Source of the DNA: Paraktedonobacter sp039923935
GTDB taxonomy: Bacteria; Chloroflexota; Ktedonobacteria; Ktedonobacterales; Ktedonobacteraceae
NCBI GenBank assembly: GCA_039923935.1
Contig: JBDTBU010000078.1
Coordinates: forward strand, 1 to 6,227
Direction: 5' to 3'
Length of the DNA: 6,227 nt
The first letter of the stretch is position 1, and the number at the start of each line of letters is the position of its first letter. Shown here in pieces: positions 1 to 5,614 of the stretch. Both the position numbers and the translations under genes were made by a program. The notes beneath the pieces were generated by a model, which was not told the origin of the DNA, searched no databases, and was given only the letters and a program-made list of their open reading frames with translations.

Positions 1-1431
1 ACGTCGTTGGCGTATGACTCACGTCAGGTACATCCTGGTGGGCTGTTTCTCGCGATACCAGGCGAGCACACGGATGGGCAACGATTTGTGGCGGATGCTG
101 CTCAACGTGGCGCGTTAGTGGCACTGGGGCCGCACTATGAAGGCGAACCATTGCCCCTGCCGTATATTGAGGTAGCTGACGTGCACACAGCTTTGGCCGA
201 TCTAGCGTGTGCCTTCTATGAGTACCCAGCCCAACATCTCTGCACCATTGGCGTGACTGGGACTGACGGCAAAACCACCACGAGCAACCTGATTAGCACC
301 ATCCTGGAAGGCGCTGGCAAACGCAACGGCCTGCTAACCACCGCTAACTTTAAAATCAACGGTCAGGAGTGGGAGAATACGACGCGCCAGAGCACGTTAG
401 AGGCGTTAGAGATCCAGCAATTTCTGCGCCGCCTGCTCGACGAGGGCGCGACTCACGCCGTGCTCGAATCGACTTCACACGGCCTGGAACTTCAACGTGT
501 ACGTGGCTGTGCTTTCGATATTGGCGTGGTGACGAACATCACCCATGAGCATCTGGATTTTCACAAAACTATCGAGAACTACCGACGCGCCAAAGCTCGG
601 CTTTTTGAAATGCTTGATCCTGAACGCGACAAAGGTCTAGGGGTTGCACCATGCGCGATTCTCAATCAGGATGATGTCTCGTACGAAATTTTGAAGCCGT
701 ATTGTCGCGTGCCCATACTCAGCTATGGTATCGAGACGCCTGCTATGATTCGCGCAGTGGATCTCCGGCTTGACGCGGAGCAGACGCGCTTCCGAGCGAT
801 CCTGCCAGACGGTGAGATCGAGATCGTCACGCATCTGGTAGGTCACTTCAACGTTAGTAATTGTCTGGCAGCTATCGCCACAGCCTACAGCCTGGGGATC
901 GCACCTGAGCGAATCGCTGAGACATTAGCCACTGTGCAGGGCGTCACCGGGCGTATGGAGCGCATCGACGCGGGGCAGCCTTTTACGGTTATCGTGGATT
1001 ACGCTCACACACCCGACAGCCTGGAAAAAGTCCTGCATATCCTGCGCCCGCTGACCAATGGCAAGCTAATGGCAGTCTTTGGCTCTGCTGGTGAACGCGA
1101 CCTACAAAAACGTCCTATTATGGGTCGTATTGCTGCCCAATTCGCTGATTTCTTCGTTATTACTGATGAGGACCCTCGCGGGGAAAATCGTTTCACCATC
1201 CTCCAAGAGATCGCTGAGGGTGCCAGGACGATTGGCAAGTGCGAAGGACAGGATTTTCTCTGTATCGCAGATCGTCGCGAGGCCATCGCCGCCGCTTTCG
1301 CGCAGGCTGGCCCAGGCGACACGGTGCTGTTAGCTGGCAAGGGCCATGAACAAAGTATCATCGTCGGCACCACAAAATTACCTTGGGATGATCGTCGAGT
1401 AGCACGCGAATTGTTGCATCGTACATCATGA
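1..1431 (+). CDS. murE: MurE-type Mur ligase (UDP-MurNAc-dipeptide:amino acid ligase), 5'-truncated
   Basis: Cytoplasmic ATP-dependent ligase that adds the third residue to UDP-MurNAc-L-Ala-D-Glu in peptidoglycan synthesis. The frame is open from base 1 and shows 476 codons before TGA. The visible start, AYDSRQV...GGLFLAIPG, is the N-terminal uridine-binding domain of MurE, so perhaps 20-40 residues lie upstream; the TTG at 7 is not a credible start. In order come the P-loop GVTGTDGKTT (250-279), the LESTSH segment (463-480), THEHLDFH (541-564), the Lys of RRAKARLF expected to be carbamylated (592-594), GRME (949-960), DYAHTP (997-1014), FGSAGERD (1078-1101) and GKGHE (1336-1350). All three Mur ligase domains are therefore present. 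The box that reads DNPR in diaminopimelate-adding enzymes is EDPR here (1168-1179), so the added amino acid should not be assumed to be meso-DAP. MurE identity is strong; amino acid specificity is open. It is probably co-transcribed with the mraY that follows 95 bp later. Confidence 0.93.
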   Translation, partial: TSLAYDSRQVHPGGLFLAIPGEHTDGQRFVADAAQRGALVALGPHYEGEPLPLPYIEVADVHTALADLACAFYEYPAQHLCTIGVTGTDGKTTTSNLISTILEGAGKRNGLLTTANFKINGQEWENTTRQSTLEALEIQQFLRRLLDEGATHAVLESTSHGLELQRVRGCAFDIGVVTNITHEHLDFHKTIENYRRAKARLFEMLDPERDKGLGVAPCAILNQDDVSYEILKPYCRVPILSYGIETPAMIRAVDLRLDAEQTRFRAILPDGEIEIVTHLVGHFNVSNCLAAIATAYSLGIAPERIAETLATVQGVTGRMERIDAGQPFTVIVDYAHTPDSLEKVLHILRPLTNGKLMAVFGSAGERDLQKRPIMGRIAAQFADFFVITDEDPRGENRFTILQEIAEGARTIGKCEGQDFLCIADRREAIAAAFAQAGPGDTVLLAGKGHEQSIIVGTTKLPWDDRRVARELLHRTS

Positions 1432-1516
1432 AAACTTGAAGTTCCGACGTTTTTTAAATAGAGACGAGTATTTCTACTAGCAAGGCCATACTCGCTTAGT
1501 ATGTTCTTTCGTTTTT

Positions 1517-1521
1517 GGGAG
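1517..1521 (+). promoter_or_regulatory. Ribosome binding site deciding the mraY start
   Basis: GGGAG lies 5 nt before the ATG at 1527. An in-frame TTG at 1515 would add four residues, but it overlaps this Shine-Dalgarno sequence and has no comparable site of its own. The ATG is therefore preferred. The 95-bp spacer from murE (1432-1526) shows no convincing terminator or promoter; it holds only a weak 7-bp inverted repeat (1465-1471 with 1488-1494). Confidence 0.6.
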
Positions 1522-1526
1522 TTGAT

Positions 1527-3482
1527 ATGGAGTTTTTTGGGTTATCAGAGCCGATCTGGTTGTTTTGCTTCTTTCTCGCATGTGCGCTGCTGAGCCTATT
1601 GCTTTGCTGGGTAGCGAAGATTCTCTTCCCCAAGTTCCGCAGCGGCGAGTTTAAACCTGGGCCCCATCGCTCTGATATGCCCATACTCCCGGCCAGTGGA
1701 CGCGAGATCAAGACGATAGAGTTGCCTCTGGTCGGTGGACCCGCCCTAACCCTGGCGATTATCGGTACTGGTATCGCGGCTGGTTACATCTTCCAGTTCA
1801 CAACAGACCAGTGGCACCTGCTGTTGATCGGGTTAGGCGCAACTGCTGGCTATATGTTGGTGGGCCTGTTCGATGACTGGCATAAAGTGTTTAGCAAAGA
1901 AGGTCTCTCGGAACGCGCCAAACTTGCTGGTGTTGTTCTCGTCTCGATTGCCGCCGCAGCTTGTTACTATTTTCTCTATAGGCCCGGCAGTTGCCTACCT
2001 CATCTTATTCTCCTGAATGCTCCCAGCGGCTGCCAGCCCTATTCGCCGTACTCGGACATTCTCGGCGCACTCTTCGTACGGTTTCCCTTTACGTGGCTGA
2101 TCGCGCTCATGCTAATCACTGGGACTATCGGCAGCGTAACCTCGCTCTCAGTGGACTTCAGTGATGGCCTGGACGGCTTGGCTGGGGGTCTGGTCTTTAG
2201 CGCGGCCCTGGCCTTTGGCATCATTGTCTCGCTGATTGTCCCAACGAATATCCATCCCGAACGGATTGTCTTGGAAGTGCTCTCGTTGTTGGCTGCGGCT
2301 GGCGTGCTGGGCTTCTTGTTCTGGAACTGGCCGTCGTCCTGGGCAGCACGCCGGGGCAGCGCCAAACGTCGAGCAACTATCTATATGGGCGACAGTGGAG
2401 CGCTGGCGCTGGGCGGCATTCTCGCTATGATCGCAATCTTCTCGCGTCAAGAATTCTTGCTGTTGATGATTGGTTGCGCGTTTGTGCTCGAAGGTCTCTC
2501 CGCCTTCTCTTCGCGTGCGATCACACGCTTTTATCGTCGCCATCTCCAACTGTTGCGCTTCGCCAGCACCTACGAACGCGCCCCACACACAGAATTTCCA
2601 CTGCCATTCTTAGCGACTCCATTGCACCATCACTTCGACTTGTTGGGCTGGGATCGCCGTCGCCTAGTCTACGGAGCCTGGGCGCTGGGTGCTTGCTTCT
2701 CCACGCTGGGCGTACTCGTCGTTATCTGGCCAGAAACGTGGCAACGCTACCTAGCTCGTATCCTGGTCTTGGTCCTGGCCTGGCTGGTCTGGTCAAGCGG
2801 TGGCTGGACACGCCGCTATTTTGTGGGCAAACATCCCGCAGAACGCACGCGCCGCCGTCGCTTGGCCCTCTTCTACGGCTTCCCTTATCGCATCATAGGC
2901 TTGCGTCTCTATCACCTAGTAGAGGTAATCGAAGCCAACGAGGATGTTATTGAAACGCCCGCTGAGGAACTGGCGCTCTGGCAACGTATGAGTATCTTCG
3001 ATGCCCGCGCCATGCTCGGCCTCTACTGTTATCGTGCTGGCTACTATCCAGCAGCACTCGCCCAATGGACGCGTATTCCCGCTGGCAATCGCACGTTGCG
3101 CCCGGATATTACCCGTCTGCTGGAGGAACTTGATGGTCGCCTAGCGATGGAAAAGCAGGAAACACAGCCCATGCGTCTTGAACATATTAAGAGGCAACCG
3201 CCAATCCTGACGGGCAACTTGGGGCCAGCAGACCTGCCCAATCCACATGATCCAGTAAACACTGAAAGTGTGCTCGAAGAGTCGCTCGATAGTTGGGTCG
3301 AGCCTCTCTCTGTCTCTCTAGAGATCGAGAAAAGCCAGGCCAGTATCGCTGCCCAGGTCGAGGAGATCCTCAGCGCTCGACTACCCAACGTTGAGGCACC
3401 AGGGGAGGAACTTACGGTCCAACCAGAGCGCCAATCCTGGCTCACTCGTATGCGACGCTCTCCTTCGCAAAAGGACAACTAA
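1527..3482 (+). CDS. mraY: MraY-type phospho-MurNAc-pentapeptide transferase with long C-terminal extension
   Basis: Integral membrane enzyme transferring phospho-MurNAc-pentapeptide from UDP to undecaprenyl phosphate, making lipid I. The product is 651 aa from ATG 1527; typical MraY is about 320-360 aa. The core, about residues 1-405, shows ten hydrophobic segments and the family signatures: LPLVGG near the second helix, LFDDWHKV (D116, D117), GLSERAKL, DFSDGLDGLAGG (D213, D216), YMGDSGALALGG (D289), RQEFLLL and PLHHHF (H367-H369). All expected Mg-binding and catalytic Asp/His positions are kept. Two Asn usual in the NAVNLTDG box are replaced, by Ser and Asp (D210). The loop after the fourth helix contains two Cys (C156, C169) that would lie outside the cytoplasm. 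An eleventh hydrophobic segment (about 409-428) is followed by RTRRRR (440-445), which by the positive-inside rule puts the roughly 220-residue tail in the cytoplasm. The tail has a TPR-like helical pair (about 493-517), then a charged, low-complexity end. The family is clear; it is inferred, not shown, that this is the housekeeping copy. Confidence 0.88.
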   Translation: MEFFGLSEPIWLFCFFLACALLSLLLCWVAKILFPKFRSGEFKPGPHRSDMPILPASGREIKTIELPLVGGPALTLAIIGTGIAAGYIFQFTTDQWHLLLIGLGATAGYMLVGLFDDWHKVFSKEGLSERAKLAGVVLVSIAAAACYYFLYRPGSCLPHLILLNAPSGCQPYSPYSDILGALFVRFPFTWLIALMLITGTIGSVTSLSVDFSDGLDGLAGGLVFSAALAFGIIVSLIVPTNIHPERIVLEVLSLLAAAGVLGFLFWNWPSSWAARRGSAKRRATIYMGDSGALALGGILAMIAIFSRQEFLLLMIGCAFVLEGLSAFSSRAITRFYRRHLQLLRFASTYERAPHTEFPLPFLATPLHHHFDLLGWDRRRLVYGAWALGACFSTLGVLVVIWPETWQRYLARILVLVLAWLVWSSGGWTRRYFVGKHPAERTRRRRLALFYGFPYRIIGLRLYHLVEVIEANEDVIETPAEELALWQRMSIFDARAMLGLYCYRAGYYPAALAQWTRIPAGNRTLRPDITRLLEELDGRLAMEKQETQPMRLEHIKRQPPILTGNLGPADLPNPHDPVNTESVLEESLDSWVEPLSVSLEIEKSQASIAAQVEEILSARLPNVEAPGEELTVQPERQSWLTRMRRSPSQKDN

Positions 3483-3492
3483 GAAACATCGC

Positions 3493-3546
3493 AAACCGAA
3501 TAGCCAGCAAGAAAGACAGATCTCTCTCTTGCTGGCTATTCAGTTT
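3493..3546 (+). terminator. Strong stem-loop after mraY, likely transcription terminator
   Basis: A perfect 15-bp inverted repeat, GAATAGCCAGCAAGA at 3498-3512 and TCTTGCTGGCTATTC at 3527-3541, starts 15 bp after the mraY stop. Beyond one C-A mismatch, four more pairs (AAAC 3493-3496 with GTTT 3543-3546) lengthen the stem, and AGA/TCT can pair inside the 14-nt loop. The position and stem strength fit the end of the murE-mraY unit. The T tract is short (three T, then A-rich), so it is not a textbook intrinsic terminator. It could also act as an mRNA-stabilising 3' hairpin. Confidence 0.7.
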
Positions 3547-3560
3547 AAAAAAGGGGAACA

Positions 3561-3619
3561 TTGACTATTTTATTCGACTATGAATTGTATTATAATACGT
3601 AAAAATATCGATCATAGTC
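3561..3619 (+). promoter_or_regulatory. Candidate promoter/operator with exact TATAAT and flanking inverted repeat
   Basis: This is the most AT-rich stretch in the window, directly after the stem-loop. It contains an exact -10 hexamer, TATAAT, at 3591-3596. A TTGACT at 3561-3566 is 24 bp upstream, too far for a normal -35/-10 pair. An 8-bp perfect inverted repeat, GACTATGA (3576-3583) and TCATAGTC (3612-3619), brackets the -10, and a further GACTAT lies at 3563-3568. That layout suits a repressor operator for the downstream ATP-grasp/kinase genes. An 8-bp repeat at this distance can arise by chance, so the operator reading is tentative. Confidence 0.4.
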
Positions 3620-3622
3620 TTC

Positions 3623-3714
3623 TTTCTAGCCTTTCAGGTCGCCGAAACCTATCCCTAGGGTAAGGAATTCCACTGCTGAATAGTGAAGCATTTGACAGAG
3701 AGAGAGGCTAGAAG
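3623..3714 (+). other. Possible structured 5' leader (long-range inverted repeat)
   Basis: TTCTAGCCT (3624-3632) is the exact reverse complement of AGGCTAGAA (3705-3713). With two G-U pairs and two more Watson-Crick pairs the stem extends to 3623-3635 with 3702-3714. Inside it are small potential hairpins: AGGT/ACCT (3636-3639 with 3647-3650), the palindrome CCCTAGGG (3653-3660), and CACT/AGTG (3671-3674 with 3682-3685). The layout resembles a multi-branched leader RNA, provided transcription starts at the upstream TATAAT. No known riboswitch or T-box consensus was recognised. A 9-bp repeat is not rare enough alone to exclude chance. Confidence 0.3.
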
Positions 3715-3724
3715 CTGTTATAGT
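3692..3724 (+). promoter_or_regulatory. Candidate extended -10 promoter close to the ATP-grasp genes
   Basis: TGTTATAGT at 3716-3724 matches the extended -10 pattern TGnTATAAT at all but one position. A perfect TTGACA lies at 3692-3697, but 21 bp from the -10 hexamer, longer than the preferred 16-18 bp. A start near 3731 would leave a 50-nt leader before the ATG at 3781 and would bypass the structured segment upstream. This is an alternative, or an addition, to the TATAAT site at 3591. Confidence 0.3.
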
Positions 3725-3766
3725 TCCTACGAATGAGAGAATCCTGACCAATTTCACTATGCTTTT

Positions 3767-3775
3767 AGGAAGGGG
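3767..3775 (+). promoter_or_regulatory. Ribosome binding site of the first ATP-grasp gene
   Basis: The purine run AGGAAGGGG lies 5 nt before the ATG at 3781, a strong Shine-Dalgarno match. It fixes that ATG as the start and indicates efficient translation of the first gene of the cluster. Confidence 0.75.
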
Positions 3776-3780
3776 CGGAT

Positions 3781-4731
3781 ATGCGCTTCTGTTTTGTTGT
3801 TGAAGAACAATACCGCAACGACGCGATGCCAATGGTCATTGCGGAACAGCTTCTTCAATGGGGCCATGCAGTCGATCTACTTGAACCACAAACCGCCGTC
3901 ACCTGTCTCTCAGATTTGGCGGAGCGGGGCTATGATGCCTATGTTCTGAAATCACTGGCTGATGGACCAGGCATTAGCATTTTGGAGGCTGCGGAGGCAG
4001 TGGGTATTCCAACGATCAACAATTCCCGCGCGGTCCGGTTGGTGCGCGACAAAGCCGTCTCGGCGGCCTTCGCCCACGCTCACGGACTGCCTATTCCCGC
4101 GACCTATTTCGTTGCCCACCCACGCTTGCTAGAGCAATTGCCGGAAACGGCCTACCCGTTGGTCGTGAAACCCAGCAATGGCAGTTCTTGCAGGGACATT
4201 TATCGCTTGAACAGCCCGGCTGATCTCGCGGCCCTACAAATTACCGAAGCCAACGATAGTTTCTTCCTCGCTCAGCGCTACGCGGAAAATACGGGCTTTG
4301 ATATTAAGGTGTATGTGACCGGCAGAGAGGTCTACGCGGCTATTGCGAAAAAATCTCCACTCCACCAGAGCATTCAAGAACGTTTTGTGCCGCTCACACC
4401 ACAGATCCGCAAGTTGGCCCTGCAAGTTGGCAGGCTTTTCGGGCTGGATATCTATGGTGTGGATATCGTGGAAACCCCGCATGGACTAGCGATCCTGGAT
4501 ATCAACGACTTCCCCAGCTTTGCTAAAGTACCACGCGCTGTACCACGCATCGCTGAATATGTGTTGCACGCGGCCAAACGCGCTGAAATCCAACGAGAAA
4601 AACGCCAACAACGCACGCAACGCCGTCAACAGGAGCGTCTGAAGAAACAGCCCGCGCCTATTTTTGTGCCATCTATTGAGACGCTACTCTCACAAGAGCA
4701 CGTAGCTAGTTGTCGCTATACAAGCCATTAG
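3781..4731 (+). CDS. ATP-grasp protein, RimK/ITPK-like, with basic C-terminal tail
   Basis: A 316-aa soluble protein without signal peptide or membrane segment. Residues 1-85 look like the N-terminal alpha/beta (pre-ATP-grasp) domain; the ATP-grasp fold follows. Visible nucleotide-site elements are the Lys strand YPLVVKPSNGSS (K130, glycine-loop residues 134-136), the hinge FFLAQRY (161-167), GFDIKVYVTG (172-181), and the metal-binding residues of YGVDIV (D228) and LDIND (D240, N242). Such enzymes activate a carboxylate as acyl phosphate for ligation (RimK type) or phosphorylate an inositol phosphate (ITPK type). The stretch after the DIKVYV strand is short (AIAKKSPL) and lacks the DFRxN loop of RimK glutamate ligases. 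The motif DINDFPSFAKVP closely recalls the DINxFPGYxxMP of ITPK kinases. Residues 266-289 are unusually rich in Arg, Lys and Gln, as an appended tail. The next gene is a diverged paralogue 37 bp downstream. ATP-grasp membership is strong; the substrate is unknown. Confidence 0.87.
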   Translation: MRFCFVVEEQYRNDAMPMVIAEQLLQWGHAVDLLEPQTAVTCLSDLAERGYDAYVLKSLADGPGISILEAAEAVGIPTINNSRAVRLVRDKAVSAAFAHAHGLPIPATYFVAHPRLLEQLPETAYPLVVKPSNGSSCRDIYRLNSPADLAALQITEANDSFFLAQRYAENTGFDIKVYVTGREVYAAIAKKSPLHQSIQERFVPLTPQIRKLALQVGRLFGLDIYGVDIVETPHGLAILDINDFPSFAKVPRAVPRIAEYVLHAAKRAEIQREKRQQRTQRRQQERLKKQPAPIFVPSIETLLSQEHVASCRYTSH

Positions 4732-4757
4732 GATAGTATATCACTCTACAGGATAAT

Positions 4758-4764
4758 AGGAGAG
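4758..4764 (+). promoter_or_regulatory. Ribosome binding site of the second ATP-grasp gene
   Basis: AGGAGAG, with the core AGGAG at 4758-4762, lies 6 nt before the ATG at 4769. It sits within the 37-bp spacer after the first ATP-grasp gene. It supports that ATG as the start and independent ribosome loading within one transcript. Confidence 0.75.
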
Positions 4765-4768
4765 CAAC

Positions 4769-5614
4769 ATGCATATCTGTCTGATTATGGATAATCCCGA
4801 AACTCCACGCCACCCGGTTATTGCTGTGGCACTGCAAGAATTGAGCAACAGACATACGGTACGCCTGCTCGATGTTCGCGGACTAACAGGCATTGAAGCT
4901 ATTGCACGTGAAGAAGAGCAACATCCAGCCGATCTCTATCTGCTAAAATCCCACGCGCTTCAGGCGCTAGAATTGGCCCAAACGCTGGAACAAGCAGGCA
5001 GGCTGGTTGTGAATAGCCACGCCTCTTCTCTGGCCTGTCAGGACCGCGTACTTTTAACGGATCAGATGCGTGCAGCAAACCTACCCTGGCCGCACACTTG
5101 GCATGTGCCAACCCTGGACGCCGTGCTACATGATTCTGGCTTGTCGCAGGTCTTCTCCTGGCCCGTGATCGTCAAAAGTCGTTTTAGTCATCGTGGCGAC
5201 TTGGTGGATAAGCTGGACACTATCGCACACCTTCAAGCATTGATCGCGCAATGGGGGAAGGAACCCATCGTTTTCCAGGAGTTTAGCGTCAGCGATGGCT
5301 GGGATATCAAGCTCTGGGTCATCGACCAGCATGTGTTCGCGGCTCGCCGCCGCACTCCCCTGGAGGCCAACGCCTCGACCCAGGATTTTCCTATTGCTGA
5401 GCACGACCTGCCGCCTGAGTGGAAACGTCTCGCGCTGGCTGTAGGCCGCTCGTTGAAAATGCCCCTCTATGGCGTTGATCTATTGATTACTGAAAAAGGA
5501 CCAATCATCGTGGATGTCAACGCCTTCCCAGGTTTTCGCGGCGTCCCCGGTGCAAGCGAGGCTCTGGTTGATCTTGTTGAACGCCTACTACAAGAAAGGA
5601 CTGATGTGGCATGA
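4769..5614 (+). CDS. ATP-grasp protein, diverged tandem paralogue, RimK/ITPK-like
   Basis: A 281-aa soluble protein and clear paralogue of the preceding gene. Both share an N-terminal domain with an LKS segment after a strand, the DIK strand after the hinge, an LALxVGR helix, and the YGVD...VNxFPxF end. Here the ATP-binding Lys is in WPVIVKSR (K136), the hinge is VFQEF (169-172), the strand is GWDIKLWV (D179, K181), and the metal residues are D237 (YGVDLL) and D249/N251 (VDVNAFPGF). The glycine loop after the Lys reads SHRGD instead of the SNGSS of its neighbour, so nucleotide or substrate contacts differ. AARRRTPL sits where ITPK kinases have a short basic strand before Ser-Leu, and the RimK DFRxN loop is missing. 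It ends without the basic tail of the first paralogue. It probably acts with its neighbours on one small-molecule pathway. Ligase versus kinase activity cannot be settled from sequence alone. Confidence 0.86.
   Translation: MHICLIMDNPETPRHPVIAVALQELSNRHTVRLLDVRGLTGIEAIAREEEQHPADLYLLKSHALQALELAQTLEQAGRLVVNSHASSLACQDRVLLTDQMRAANLPWPHTWHVPTLDAVLHDSGLSQVFSWPVIVKSRFSHRGDLVDKLDTIAHLQALIAQWGKEPIVFQEFSVSDGWDIKLWVIDQHVFAARRRTPLEANASTQDFPIAEHDLPPEWKRLALAVGRSLKMPLYGVDLLITEKGPIIVDVNAFPGFRGVPGASEALVDLVERLLQERTDVA

Noticed and set aside
7..9. TTG as the start codon of murE
   Set aside because: The frame is open to base 1, and the residues right after it (AYDSR) align inside the MurE N-terminal domain, so the true start is upstream of the window.
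1005..1373. Antisense open frame inside murE
   Set aside because: Opposite-strand frame under well-conserved MurE motifs; its translation shows no recognisable domain, so it is treated as a coding shadow.
1465..1494. Inverted repeat CGAGTAT/ATACTCG between murE and mraY as a terminator
   Set aside because: Only 7 bp with a 16-nt loop and no T tract after it; too weak to claim a transcript end between the two genes.
1515..1517. TTG as the start of mraY
   Set aside because: It overlaps the Shine-Dalgarno sequence that serves the ATG at 1527 and has no site of its own.
2474..2953. Overlapping + strand frame of 159 codons inside mraY
   Set aside because: It lies in another frame across conserved MraY motifs including HHHF; composition is Arg/Leu/Ser-rich and typical of an out-of-frame shadow.
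3044..3478. Antisense open frame under the mraY tail
   Set aside because: A Ser/Arg-rich translation without domain features and no good ribosome site. The sense frame continues the same MraY ORF to its stop just before the terminator-like stem-loop.
3561..3596. TTGACT and TATAAT as a standard sigma-70 promoter pair
   Set aside because: The spacer is 24 bp, well outside the usual 16-18 bp; only the -10 element is retained as a candidate.
3626..3832. Small antisense gene in the intergenic region
   Set aside because: It overlaps the ribosome site and start of the ATP-grasp gene and shows no recognisable protein features.
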